A stretch of DNA of 23,309 nucleotides, taken from the NCBI GenBank assembly GCA_902475535.1, contig CABRZR010000022.1, positions 1 to 23,309 of the forward strand. The letters run 5' to 3'. Below are positions 6,304 through 14,980 of the stretch, in pieces (within the stretch, counting starts at the first letter, position 1; the number at the start of each line of letters is the position of its first letter). The stretch comes from QAMH01 sp900556425 (GTDB lineage: Bacteria > Actinomycetota > Coriobacteriia > Coriobacteriales > QAMH01). The position numbers were made by a program, and so were the translations under genes. The notes beneath the pieces are model-generated. The model searched no databases and was not told the origin of the DNA. It was given only the letters and a program-made list of their open reading frames with translations.

Positions 6304-8799
6304 TTACGGCTTCATCGGCTCGAAGTCATCGCGCCAGCCGCCAAGCTGGGTGATCTGGACACCCGCCGGGGTGTCGCCTTCCTTGTACTTGTAGATGCGG
6401 CAACGCGTGCACTTGATGGGAGATCCGATTCCACCCGGTCCTGCCTGGAAATTACGCGTGAGGTTGTTCACGTTGTACTCGAAGCAGTGGTTGAGAGATG
6501 GAAGCGCTGCCTCTTCCTCGGGCTTCCACCAGCCATGCTCGGCAGAAACGCAATCATCCGGTACGCCGGGGAAGATCTTGACCATCTGACGGCAACGACC
6601 CTCGTCGTTCTCCATCCAAATCCAGTCGCCATCTTGCAAGTCATACTTGGCTGCGGTGTTCGGCGAGATCTTGACAAGCGGTTCCGGGTGGAATTCACGC
6701 ATGGTCTGCGCCATTCGATGCTCCGTGTGGAAGAACTCGTAGGAACGGGCGCCGTTGATCATGTAGAAGGGCAGCTCCTCCATGATCTCGGGAGTGGTCT
6801 CCCACGTCTCCGGTGCGGGCGTGTAGACGGGATACGGCGGAATGCCCCACGCCGTGAAGATGCTCGGAACGAGCTCAATGCGTCCCGAAGGCGTGTTGAA
6901 GCCCGGCTGACCGTCGCCGCGCAGCAGCCCCTTTTCATGTTTGTTGTAAGTCGCGTTCCACTCGTCGTAGGCATGGCCATTGGCATCCTTGACGAGCTGG
7001 TCGAAGGTGTAGGGGCACTTCGTCGTGATGGTCGGTCCACCCTCCTCGGAAACCGAGGTATGACCCCAATCCTCATCCGTGGCGGCAGAGAAGTTAGCCT
7101 TCTTGACCTTTCCATCCTCACCAACGACCGCAAGGTCCGTAAGGAGATAGTCATTGATGAAGTCCTCGACGGTTTCCCAGCGCACAAAGAGCTCGGGATT
7201 GAGGCGCTTGCCGAGCCACAGGGCAATCTCCTCATCCGACTTTGCCTCATAGAAAGAGGTGACCTTTTTCATGGCACGAAGAGGAGTCCACCACGTACGC
7301 GCGGAATCACGCTCCACCGACATGGAGACGGGAAGGATGAGGTCGGCGATGGCCACCATGGTGGGAGTGATCATGGGGTCTGCATATACGATGAAGGGGA
7401 TCTTCGAGATGTACTTGTAGGCTCGAGCGGCAGCACCCTCATGTCCTGCAAAGGCGTTGCAAGACTGGGCCCAGAACATCTTGATGGGATAGTCCTCCCC
7501 TGTCACGGGAATCTTGCCTGCCTCCAAGACAGATGCCATGGCATCGCAGTTGGACATGCCCACGAAGTCGAGGCCTTCATCCCCAACCATCCATTTGCGG
7601 AATTTCATGGCAAGCGCATCTTCATCCGCATACAGATCAACCGATGAATAACCTGCATTAATATCAAACGAGTTGTGTACGAGCACGTGAGTGCCGGGCT
7701 TTTCGATATTGCCGCATATGGCCATGAGATCGCAGACGGCCTCGGTCCAATGCATAGCCGAAGACGTACCCGCATCAAAGACAAGGCCCCACTGAATTGC
7801 GCCACGGCTGGCATTGGCATACATGCGAGCGGACCCGATGATATCTTCCACGGGCACGCCTGTGATCTTGGAGGCCCACTCTGGCGTAAACTGCTGGCAA
7901 TGCTCCTTGAGCTCATCATAGTAGGCGCACCATTTGTCAACGAACTCGTGATCAATAAGATCCTCGTTCATGATGACATTGAGCCATGCGAGGGCAAGGC
8001 AGCAATCAGTGCCAGGATGAGGACGGAGCCAATACTCGGCTCGAGCTCCCCACCAGGTAAGAACTGGATCGATGGAGATAATCTTGGTGCCCGCCTGCAC
8101 ACAGACATTGAGCCAGTGGCCCAGATAACCGTCACCATTGGACTTAAGCGGTTCATTGCCCCAGACAACGAGAACTTCGGGGGGTTGCCACTCGGGATTC
8201 GCGTAACGGTCAGGCAGTGTCTCAGACGCGTCTACGATGGGATAGTCACCGAGCGGACCGGCAGCACCACAGACGCGCGGCATATAGCACCACCAGCCGG
8301 AGAAGTAGATGCCTCCGACATTTGCCGTGCGGAAGCAGGCGCCGGCAATGAAGGGAACCTGCCAATTGATGTTACGGCCAGTACCGTGGCCCACAAGAAT
8401 GGACTTGCGGCCCAGGCCCTTGTCGTCGATTTCCTCTTTGATATAGGTCTCGATCATGTCGAGAGCCTCATCCCAGGAAATGCGCTCCCACTTGTTTTCG
8501 CCACGCTCGCCAGCGCGCTTCATGGGGTACTTCAGGCGCTGGTTGCTTTCGACCATCTCGACCATGTCGAGACAGCGCATGCAGAGCTTTCCGTTTGCGT
8601 AAGGGTCAAGCGGATCTCCCTCAATACGGGCAAGCTTTCCATCTTTCGTGTACAGCAAAACACCGCATGAATCGTGACATCCCGGAGCAGAATAGTTGTA
8701 GGTACGGGTAACGGTATAACCGTCTTCCTCCCACTGCCACTCGCCCTCGTGGTACGCCTTGCGGTCGATGCTATCCAAGAACCCTTGATAATCAACCAT
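6304..8799 (-). CDS. Molybdopterin oxidoreductase catalytic subunit Mo2 (DMSO reductase superfamily; candidate aromatic dehydroxylase)
   Basis: This 831-residue catalytic subunit is paralogous to Mo1. The first 60 residues are nearly the same (FLDSIDRKAYHEGEWQWEED and following), and the catalytic-domain landmarks are shared: GTGRNINWQ, CYMPR (C171), VVWGNEPLKSNGDG and SIDPVLTWWGARAEYW. Fe-S residues are C41-x3-C45 and C73-x2-C76; the usual first cysteine before C41 is absent and C76 stands where the family normally has glycine. There is no Tat signal, so the enzyme is probably cytoplasmic. The ribosome site (AAGGAGGAAGG, minus strand) resembles that of Mo1. Fd2 follows after 13 bases, and two membrane-type LuxR regulators lie directly upstream. 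Reductive dehydroxylation of a catechol or related phenolic is the working guess. Divergence from Mo1 in the middle and C-terminal parts suggests a different substrate. Confidence 0.93.
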   Translation of the reverse strand: MVDYQGFLDSIDRKAYHEGEWQWEEDGYTVTRTYNYSAPGCHDSCGVLLYTKDGKLARIEGDPLDPYANGKLCMRCLDMVEMVESNQRLKYPMKRAGERGENKWERISWDEALDMIETYIKEEIDDKGLGRKSILVGHGTGRNINWQVPFIAGACFRTANVGGIYFSGWWCYMPRVCGAAGPLGDYPIVDASETLPDRYANPEWQPPEVLVVWGNEPLKSNGDGYLGHWLNVCVQAGTKIISIDPVLTWWGARAEYWLRPHPGTDCCLALAWLNVIMNEDLIDHEFVDKWCAYYDELKEHCQQFTPEWASKITGVPVEDIIGSARMYANASRGAIQWGLVFDAGTSSAMHWTEAVCDLMAICGNIEKPGTHVLVHNSFDINAGYSSVDLYADEDALAMKFRKWMVGDEGLDFVGMSNCDAMASVLEAGKIPVTGEDYPIKMFWAQSCNAFAGHEGAAARAYKYISKIPFIVYADPMITPTMVAIADLILPVSMSVERDSARTWWTPLRAMKKVTSFYEAKSDEEIALWLGKRLNPELFVRWETVEDFINDYLLTDLAVVGEDGKVKKANFSAATDEDWGHTSVSEEGGPTITTKCPYTFDQLVKDANGHAYDEWNATYNKHEKGLLRGDGQPGFNTPSGRIELVPSIFTAWGIPPYPVYTPAPETWETTPEIMEELPFYMINGARSYEFFHTEHRMAQTMREFHPEPLVKISPNTAAKYDLQDGDWIWMENDEGRCRQMVKIFPGVPDDCVSAEHGWWKPEEEAALPSLNHCFEYNVNNLTRNFQAGPGGIGSPIKCTRCRIYKYKEGDTPAGVQITQLGGWRDDFEPMKP

Positions 8800-9065
8800 A
8801 AGCCTTCCTCCTTCTCTCTTGACGCACTAGGCGTTTCAATGGAGGAAGCTTATGAGGGGTCTTTAGCCCCTGTCATCAACGTGATTTTGGGGTTCTTGTG
8901 CATACCTAATTATTGATGATTTCGCATTTTTCTCATGGGTGCTTCGATTTGTAATACCGATTAGGGAATTCATGCTGTAAGACCAATGGGATAAGAGCGA
9001 TGAAAGTGCCTGGTAGTTTACGGTGGAATCGGCGAATGTCGGCCTTGTGCATAATCGCTCGACAT
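8800..9065 (-). promoter_or_regulatory. Mo2 upstream region
   Basis: This 266-base gap between the regulator gene and Mo2 is AT-rich and holds no supported gene; the ORF across 8863-9069 on the minus strand has no ribosome site. A small hairpin AGGGG-N7-CCCCT occurs near 8856-8872. ATACCTAA at 8902-8909 and TAATACCGATTAGG near 8952-8965 resemble the TTAGGTAT found at 12566-12573. The promoter of Mo2 is expected here, but I could not identify convincing hexamers. Confidence 0.4.
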
Positions 9066-9067
9066 TC
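9034..9067 (-). other. 8-bp inverted repeat overlapping the stop of the downstream LuxR gene
   Basis: GAATGTCG at 9034-9041 pairs with CGACATTC at 9060-9067 across 18 bases, so the second arm overlaps the TGA stop at 9066-9068. It could end or stabilise the regulator transcript, or be a protein-binding site. No T-run follows on the minus strand. Confidence 0.35.
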
Positions 9068-10484
9068 AATCCTCTCCGTAGAGCTTGGTCTCTTCAATTA
9101 GATCAAGGAGCTCCTGGCGTGAATGAACTCCGAGCTTTCGGTATATATTGCGGATATGGGTTTGAACCGTCGAGAGGGATATAACCAGCGCACTCTCGAT
9201 GTACTTTGCGTTTCGGCCCTGAGCCATGAGAAAAAGCACTTCCTGTTGACGGTCGGAGAGTTTGTACCGCTCGCCAACCGCCTGGCACCGCTGCTTCCAG
9301 ATCATGCGGGCATCTTTCTCCGCCATCCCCTGGTCCCGCTCCATCCCCGCCTCGGGAAATCGGGGCTTATGAGAGATGAGGGACAGCATGCAAATTGCAA
9401 CAGCGATGGTAAGCACCAGAAACGAGGCGTATCTCGCGGATAACCCTTGCACAGCGAATCCGCAGGCCAGGCCCAAGACAAAGCCAGCATAGTCTATGCA
9501 TCGTGCCTTTCCGTAAGTTCGTAGTGGGGCCAGATCACAGATGCGCACATGCTCGACCAAGGCCACCAACCCAAAGGCAAGGTAGATGGAAAACACAACC
9601 GTGATAATGCAGAGAGCGATAAGCTTGGCTACATCTCCGAACGCAAGCATGAACATGAACGCAAACACGAGCAAGGGCGGCATGAGCGGCGCAAGGCTTC
9701 GCTCCGTTATAACGCGATCCGCCATCGTGTCTAGCACAAGCAAGGCTGTGGCCAGTATTCCACCAATGAAACAGGGAACTATGGCATCCGTGATGGTAGT
9801 CATACCCACGACAAAGCCGAACTCGAAAAACGTGGATCCTAGCATGATCGCCGAAGAAGTCTGAATCTTAGAACGCTTGTCCGAATCCCGATTCTTTACT
9901 ACTCCTGTAAAGGTCTTCGGCCTCATGCGCGCAAGAACACAAATGCACCCGAAAGAAACCAGAGCAAAGAGCGCAATGGCCACCTGACATGCAAAAGCCT
10001 CCATAAACCACATGCCAAGGCAAAGGCATACGCCAACCAATGTTCCGAGGGTAATAAAAAGCATAAGTCCGCTACCCCGAATATGGCATAGCTGCATGAA
10101 CCACAGGGCTCCGAGGGCCGCTACGCCCAATGCCGCAAGAGCCAAGGACACGATTGCCTGCCACTCAAGACCCGCAACCATAAATGCGGGAATCCCTATA
10201 AATCCGACAGCCCCTACAGCAGCACAGGCAAAAAGTGGAATCGAACGACGCTGTGCCACAATCTGCGAAGTCCCATACACAACCGCCGCCGTCCCTAGCA
10301 ATACCAAGCCGCAAAGGATTCGTACGCACATGACATACGTGCTTGCAAAAGCCAGGGAGGGCAAAAGCACGAACAGGCCGATAAATATGACGACAAAGCT
10401 CGCAAAGCCGATGAAACACACGACAAGATCTATACCAAGCTTCGTCGATGCTGAATCCCGCCTATCTGCGCCACCAGAACCCAT
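9066..10484 (-). CDS. Membrane-spanning LuxR-type transcriptional regulator (LuxR1)
   Basis: This 472-residue regulator has about twelve hydrophobic segments over residues 15-380 and a C-terminal LuxR/GerE helix-turn-helix at about 409-465 (LSDRQQEVLFLMAQGRN, then STVQTHIRNIYRKLGVHS with the recognition helix). No PAS, GAF or receiver domain is visible, so the membrane part itself is the probable sensor. Membrane-spanning LuxR proteins of this build are established regulators of catechol metabolism in Eggerthella lenta. Position directly upstream of Mo2 in the same orientation suggests control of Mo2, or of one of the two molybdoenzymes. The start ATG at 10482-10484 has GGAGGGG upstream. The gene is lower in GC than those of the right half. 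It follows LuxR2 after 73 bases. Confidence 0.92.
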   Translation of the reverse strand: MGSGGADRRDSASTKLGIDLVVCFIGFASFVVIFIGLFVLLPSLAFASTYVMCVRILCGLVLLGTAAVVYGTSQIVAQRRSIPLFACAAVGAVGFIGIPAFMVAGLEWQAIVSLALAALGVAALGALWFMQLCHIRGSGLMLFITLGTLVGVCLCLGMWFMEAFACQVAIALFALVSFGCICVLARMRPKTFTGVVKNRDSDKRSKIQTSSAIMLGSTFFEFGFVVGMTTITDAIVPCFIGGILATALLVLDTMADRVITERSLAPLMPPLLVFAFMFMLAFGDVAKLIALCIITVVFSIYLAFGLVALVEHVRICDLAPLRTYGKARCIDYAGFVLGLACGFAVQGLSARYASFLVLTIAVAICMLSLISHKPRFPEAGMERDQGMAEKDARMIWKQRCQAVGERYKLSDRQQEVLFLMAQGRNAKYIESALVISLSTVQTHIRNIYRKLGVHSRQELLDLIEETKLYGED

Positions 10485-10557
10485 TCGACGTCCCCTCCAT
10501 CAGCTCCGACACCCCAAGCGCACGCTCAATGCATAACACGAGGACACCCCTGCTTTA

Positions 10558-12108
10558 TCAGTCCCCTGCTCCCACTTTGCCGGATTCAACCCCCTCAACT
10601 AAATCGATAAGATCTTGTTGAGAATGCTGGCCGGTTTTCTTGTAAATCGCATATACATGCGCTTTCACCGTATGGGGCGAAATGACGAGCTCATCACGAA
10701 TGTAAGCGGTGTTACGTCCCTTTGCGAGCAGATAGAGCACTTCACGCTGCCGCTCTGTCAAGCCATATTCCTCCGCTACAGCATTGCATCGATTTATATA
10801 GTGCTGCCTGCCATCCATGATGCTGGCAATGTCTTGTCGCGTGAGAATCTGCCCATCGGTTTCCTCTTGAAGCACTTCGTCTTCCTCGCCTGGATAGTGG
10901 CTCCGGGAGGAAAGCAAAGAGAAGACGACGATCAGAAGAACAACGATGATGACTATCCATATCTGACGAGTCATCTCTCCAAATAGCTGGGTGTATAAGG
11001 AGGCATATCCAACAACGAGTCCCAGGCAAAGGCCGCCCGTTGAACAGAGACGTGTCCGCGTGTATATGCGCAGGGTCGAGAGCTGGCATGTCACAATATG
11101 CTCGCAGGTAGCGCTGCCGGCCAGAGTATAGGGAATAAGCGAAAAACAGAAAGCGGCAATGGCAGGTATAAAGGCCCATGGCTCAGGGATAAACAAAAAG
11201 ACGAGTATGCAAGTTGCAAGGACAGGGAGAAAGAATTTGCGAACCAGGGTTTCTCGAAGCACGAGCCCGTGAAATGTGTCAAATAACACCATAGCGCTTA
11301 CAACAAATGATATGCCACCTATGAGAAGCGGCATCCAGCCATGGTAGGCTCCAGCCATGATGAGCCACGCAAGGGAAAAACCCTGAACTAGAGATGCCAT
11401 TATGGTGAGTAGCGATGAGCTCCAGGTTATCTTGCACCTTTTATCGCTTTCCCTCACATCATAAGAAGGGGGCATATTTGCTGACACAAAGCGCCGCCAA
11501 AGAAACAGATATATGCATGGCGAGACAACCGCGCAAGCAAGAAGCAAAAACGGAGCATACCTCGCATCGGCCATCATGATGCAGAACGTCCAGAGCAGCG
11601 CCAGAGCAAAAAACGTCGCAAGTGATGAGCGAACCTTGTTCTTGAACTGGGTGCAAAGGAACTCGATCCATAGTGTCATGCTCAACGAAACAAAGGTTCC
11701 TGCGCAAGCCGCGCGAAAAACGGCAAAAACAAAAGCCGCCGCTTCGCCCGATGGTGCAAGGGGGAGCGAGCCTATCACGCCGCAAACAAGAGCCGTTGTC
11801 ATCAGAGCGATTCGATGCTCTTGAAACTTACCCGCCGCGCGCCCGAGAATAAAAGAGGAGATAAAAAGCCAGAGCGCAAAGTTAGCGATTTGAAGTATGG
11901 GGGAGAAGCCAATTCCAGTATCGGCCAAAAAGGTGGGCTGCAGCAGAAGCGAAAAATACCATGCAAGAGAGATTGAAGCACCGACTATGCCAATGATGAG
12001 CGAAGGATTGACATAAAGCCATTCACTCGCGTCATCTTCTTGTGCCGGTTCCCTGCGTCCAAAGAAACGCTTGCAGCTATCAGAAAGAGTACTCCCCATA
12101 ACGCTCAT
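10558..12108 (-). CDS. Membrane-spanning LuxR-type transcriptional regulator (LuxR2)
   Basis: This 516-residue regulator has the same architecture as LuxR1: a short charged N-terminus, about twelve hydrophobic segments (residues 30-410) and a C-terminal LuxR/GerE helix-turn-helix at about 450-505 (LTERQREVLYLLAKGRN, then HTVKAHVYAIYKKTGQHS). It is a diverged paralogue, so the two proteins may sense different ligands. The start is uncertain: the ATG at 12106-12108 has no clear ribosome site, and a second ATG lies three codons in. TATTATAGT about 30 bases upstream could be part of a promoter. The pair of regulators ahead of a pair of molybdoenzymes suggests one regulator per enzyme, but that is only inference. 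Confidence 0.9.
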   Translation of the reverse strand: MSVMGSTLSDSCKRFFGRREPAQEDDASEWLYVNPSLIIGIVGASISLAWYFSLLLQPTFLADTGIGFSPILQIANFALWLFISSFILGRAAGKFQEHRIALMTTALVCGVIGSLPLAPSGEAAAFVFAVFRAACAGTFVSLSMTLWIEFLCTQFKNKVRSSLATFFALALLWTFCIMMADARYAPFLLLACAVVSPCIYLFLWRRFVSANMPPSYDVRESDKRCKITWSSSLLTIMASLVQGFSLAWLIMAGAYHGWMPLLIGGISFVVSAMVLFDTFHGLVLRETLVRKFFLPVLATCILVFLFIPEPWAFIPAIAAFCFSLIPYTLAGSATCEHIVTCQLSTLRIYTRTRLCSTGGLCLGLVVGYASLYTQLFGEMTRQIWIVIIVVLLIVVFSLLSSRSHYPGEEDEVLQEETDGQILTRQDIASIMDGRQHYINRCNAVAEEYGLTERQREVLYLLAKGRNTAYIRDELVISPHTVKAHVYAIYKKTGQHSQQDLIDLVEGVESGKVGAGD

Positions 12109-12228
12109 CTGTCACGGGTAAAAGCAGCCACTATAATAGCTGCACTACCTCATGACACCCCCCTCTCCGCTCCCTCAAAAGCTTTGGTGAACAACCGCGA
12201 GCTTATGCGCGCAAAGAGTCATCAACTT
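12109..12228 (-). promoter_or_regulatory. Upstream region of LuxR2
   Basis: This 120-base gap carries an AT-rich core (minus strand TATTATAGTGG) flanked by the short inverted repeat CAGC/GCTG. It is a plausible -10 region for LuxR2; a matching -35 is not obvious. Confidence 0.3.
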
Positions 12229-12492
12229 TTATGCGTTGCACGCTTGCGTGGTTTGGAGGTCCCCTCCCCCATGCGCCTCTGCAGTCGGCATCTTGGGTGC
12301 CCCCGCATCAGAAGAACGACCTGGAGGGGCCGGAAATGCAAACCCGCACTGAACGCAAGCGGCAACTCCCGGCTCATTCACATACCCACAGCGGCCACAC
12401 ATGCCAGGCTGAGGCATACGACCACACTTATTACAGTGTGAACAGGGATAACACATGACAGGTCCGCCCCCACTCGTTCCCTCATACCCCAT
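12229..12492 (-). CDS. Small zinc-ribbon protein, function unknown
   Basis: This predicted 87-residue protein is rich in cysteine pairs: C14, C17, C20-x2-C23, C32-x2-C35 and C46-x2-C49. The stretch CGRCGYVNEPGVAACVQCG is a classic zinc-ribbon pattern, and the preceding CSHCNKCG with the next pair could form a second one. The tail after residue 54 is low in complexity (Pro, Gly, Ala) and looks unstructured. The cysteine pattern is the main reason to call it real. The start is uncertain: no good ribosome site precedes the ATG at 12490-12492, and an internal ATG at residue 13 is an alternative. A possible promoter (TTGTCG, 18 bases, TATAGT) sits just upstream. It precedes the regulators in the same direction. 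Any regulatory or chaperone role is speculation. Confidence 0.6.
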   Translation of the reverse strand: MGYEGTSGGGPVMCYPCSHCNKCGRMPQPGMCGRCGYVNEPGVAACVQCGFAFPAPPGRSSDAGAPKMPTAEAHGGGDLQTTQACNA

Positions 12493-12810
12493 GTCGCATC
12501 ATATACAACAAAGTGACTATAAAATTTCACGCCTGCCACCGACAATCCCTAATGATGCCTATTTTTTAGGTATTGGTGTCTAAGGCTATTGGTATTAGAT
12601 ATGGCCTTTTACCCGGTCAAGGAATACTGCGCAGGGTTATGGCCTCAGAATGCATCGCTCTAACCGGCACATGCGTAGGATGGTTCTTAGGAACAGGCCG
12701 ATACCGTCGGTAAGGAACTCTCGACTGCGCAGTCCTCGGCGCCTGCGCCCGAAGCGACGACTGATGGAAGGTGGGGGGTCTGGAAGTCGAGGGTCGAGGG
12801 TCGATAATCG
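12493..12810. other. 318-base non-coding gap at the boundary between the two halves
   Basis: No supported gene lies here. From left to right it holds a possible promoter for the zinc-ribbon gene (12516-12545), an AT-rich stretch with TATTGGT repeated at 12571 and 12588 (17 bases apart) and TTAGGTAT at 12566-12573, and then a GC-rich stretch ending in repeated GTCGAGG units near 12786-12803. Base composition changes sharply at about 12.6 kb, and the GGGTCTGTCCCC repeats begin directly after it. Confidence 0.5.
12516..12545 (-). promoter_or_regulatory. Candidate promoter of the zinc-ribbon gene
   Basis: On the minus strand TTGTCG (12545-12540) is followed after 18 bases by TATAGT (12521-12516). 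Transcription would start near 12509, leaving a leader of under 20 bases before the ATG at 12492. Confidence 0.35.
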
Positions 12811-12989
12811 AGGGTCTGTCCCCATCTTCCCATGCGCGAATGCCCGTCCGCTGCGCGGGGACGGCCCCGAGGGCCTGTCCCCGCCATTCCCGTGAGGGTC
12901 TGTCCCCTTGTTGCCACCTGTGGCGTTGCGGAAGGGTCTGTCCCCTTTTTGCCACCTGCGGTGATTCGAAGGGGTCTGTCCCCTTTTTG
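12811..12989. repeat. GGGTCTGTCCCC intergenic repeat array A (five copies)
   Basis: Cores lie at 12811, 12871 (variant GGGCCTGTCCCC), 12895, 12933 and 12971, all in plus orientation. The last three are about 38 bases apart and share flanks of the type TTGTTGCCACCTGTGG. Each core is a small palindrome (GGGG-TCTGT-CCCC). The array ends one base before the stop codon of OYE1, so it forms the 3' untranslated region of that gene. Reading frames through it are artefacts of the repeats. Confidence 0.9.
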
Positions 12990-14945
12990 TCAGAGTTCTA
13001 CCGCCGCGTCGAAGGCGCTCATGTTCGCCGAGAAGATGTTGCCCGTCTTGCGCGCATCGCCCACGACCGTGACCTGCGGCATCATCTCCACGAACTGCTG
13101 CACAAACTTCTTGCTCGGACGTAAGCCGCATGCCATGACAACCGTATCGGCGGGAATCTCGAAATCCTCGCCACCACGTGTGTACACGACGGACCCCTCG
13201 CGAATCTCCTTCACCATGGCCTCGTCAACGAGCTGCACGCCATAGCGATCACGCAGCTCGATGAGGCCGCTGCGCAGCTCGTTCATGACCTCGCGCCAGA
13301 GCTTGTCCTCGGGCAGCGCATCGATGGCCGTGACCTCATGGCCTTCGTAGGCGAGCTGGATACCGCATTCGAGCGCGGAAAAGCCGCCACCCACGATGAC
13401 GACGCGCTTGCCAATAGGTGCCAGACCCAGGTCGGCCTCGGTCACCGTGATGACGTTGTCTCCGTTGGCGCCGGGAATCGGCGGGCAGATGTGCTCGCCG
13501 CCAATGGCGACGATGACCTCGTCAGGATTCTCCGCCATGACGAGCTCCGGCGTCGCTTCCACACCCAGCCGGATGTCCGCGCCGCTCTCGAGCGTTGCGC
13601 GCTTGTCCCAGGCGAGATAGCGCTTGTGGTACGGCTCCTTGCAGAAGAGGACCGACGCTTCCTTGAGGCGGCCTCCCAGTTCTTCATCGCGCTCGAAGAG
13701 CACGACGTCGTGGCCGCGTTTGACGGCGGTTTGCGTCGCCATCATGCCAGCCGGACCACCACCGATGACGACCACTTTCTTTTTGGTAAGTGCCGGCCGT
13801 ATCTCGCGATAGTAAAGCTCGCGGCCAAGCTGCGGATTGACCGAGCAGCGCACGCCACCGCCCACGGCAGGCCGCGAGGCGCACTCAATGCAGCGCAGGC
13901 ACGGGCGGATAGTGTCCTCCTCGCCACGATACGCCTTGTTCACCAAGTCCATATCGGCAAGGATATTGCGCGCGAAGGCGACGATGTCGGCCTTGCCCTC
14001 GGCAAGAATCTGCTCGGCGGTCTCGATGTTGGGGATGTTACCGACGCAGGTAACCGGGATGTCGAGCTGCTCGTGAACGATGGCCGTGCGCGGGATGTTG
14101 AGGCACAGCTCCTGCGGATAACCCGGCATCATGTATTTGACGTAGACCGGGTCGAAAATCCAGCCGCCCGAGAGATTCGCATCATCGATATAGGGCTCGG
14201 CCGCCTTAAGGAAGGTGATGACATCCTCGAGCGTCGTGCCGCCTTCGACGTATTCGTTCTGGCTGATGCGGAAATCGATGGCCATGTTCTCGCCCACGGC
14301 CTCACGCACAGCCTTCACGAGCCTGAGCGGGAAGCGCATGCGGTTCTCGAAGGATCCGCCGTACTCGTCGGTGCGCTGATTGGTGAGCGGCGAGAAGAAC
14401 GCACTCACGAAGTTGCCATGCGCACCGTGGATGAGCACCATGTCGAAACCCGCATCGCGCAGACGCACGGCCGCCTTGCAGAAGAGGTCGATGACCTCGT
14501 CCATCTGCTCCTCGGTAACTTCCTCGAACAGCTCGGGGTCCATGTCGGGCGTGAGCCACGGCACCCACGCCTTGCGTCCGGCGAGCGCGTTGGGTTGCGC
14601 GATGCGCCCCGCATGCAGAATCTCGCACGAAATCGCTGCGCCATAGCGATGCACCTCCTCGACAAGGCGATGCAACCCGGGGATGTCCTCGTCCTTGCAA
14701 ACGGAGAGGCTACCGAAGAAGTCGCGTGCCCTGCCCTGGTCAACGGGAGAGGCGCCGATTGTGACCATGCCGACGCCACTGCGAGCCTGGGCTCCCAGGA
14801 ACTGTACGAGCGCCTCGGTAACCTGACCATCGACAACACCCGCATGACCTGAGACGACCGGCGAGAAGACGAGACGGTTCTTCAGCTCGAAATTGCGAAT
14901 CTTAATCGGCGTGAAGATGTGAGGGAAATTGTTGAAATTCGGCAT
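12990..14945 (-). CDS. FMN/FAD/[4Fe-4S] ene-reductase OYE1 (old yellow enzyme / 2,4-dienoyl-CoA reductase family)
   Basis: This 651-residue protein probably reduces an activated carbon-carbon double bond with NAD(P)H. An N-terminal FMN TIM barrel covers about 1-345 (LKNRLVFSPV, HAGR at 111-114, H173-G-A-H176-G-N178, SPLTNQRTDEYGGSFENR). Next come four cysteines for a [4Fe-4S] cluster (C349, C352, C355, C367), an FAD Rossmann motif (GGGPAG at 395-400) and an NAD(P)H motif (VVIVGGG at 515-521). The arrangement matches FadH, BaiCD/BaiH and daidzein reductase. N178 stands where many family members have tyrosine in HxAHGY. The start ATG at 14943-14945 has GAGGAG eight bases upstream. It is paralogous to OYE2, with the dehydrogenase gene between them. 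Its substrate could be a flavonoid, steroid, bile-acid intermediate or cinnamate-type compound. Confidence 0.92.
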   Translation of the reverse strand: MPNFNNFPHIFTPIKIRNFELKNRLVFSPVVSGHAGVVDGQVTEALVQFLGAQARSGVGMVTIGASPVDQGRARDFFGSLSVCKDEDIPGLHRLVEEVHRYGAAISCEILHAGRIAQPNALAGRKAWVPWLTPDMDPELFEEVTEEQMDEVIDLFCKAAVRLRDAGFDMVLIHGAHGNFVSAFFSPLTNQRTDEYGGSFENRMRFPLRLVKAVREAVGENMAIDFRISQNEYVEGGTTLEDVITFLKAAEPYIDDANLSGGWIFDPVYVKYMMPGYPQELCLNIPRTAIVHEQLDIPVTCVGNIPNIETAEQILAEGKADIVAFARNILADMDLVNKAYRGEEDTIRPCLRCIECASRPAVGGGVRCSVNPQLGRELYYREIRPALTKKKVVVIGGGPAGMMATQTAVKRGHDVVLFERDEELGGRLKEASVLFCKEPYHKRYLAWDKRATLESGADIRLGVEATPELVMAENPDEVIVAIGGEHICPPIPGANGDNVITVTEADLGLAPIGKRVVIVGGGFSALECGIQLAYEGHEVTAIDALPEDKLWREVMNELRSGLIELRDRYGVQLVDEAMVKEIREGSVVYTRGGEDFEIPADTVVMACGLRPSKKFVQQFVEMMPQVTVVGDARKTGNIFSANMSAFDAAVEL

Positions 14946-14980
14946 ATATGTACTCCTCGATTTTACGACGATGACACGAT

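Noticed and set aside
8863..9069. A 68-codon minus-strand ORF upstream of Mo2
   Set aside because: It has no ribosome site, no recognisable motif, and lies in the AT-rich control region.
12617..13131. Small ORFs running through the repeat region on either strand (rich in RGQT, GTD, GSVP peptides)
   Set aside because: The peptides are translations of GGGTCTGTCCCC repeats in different frames, with no ribosome site and no domain.
13338..14852. A 504-codon open frame on the plus strand opposite OYE1, and similar long plus-strand frames such as 1698-3044, 6268-7647, 18230-19570 and 19586-20914
   Set aside because: They mirror well-supported minus-strand genes with clear family motifs, have no recognisable domains, and reflect GC-rich codon structure.
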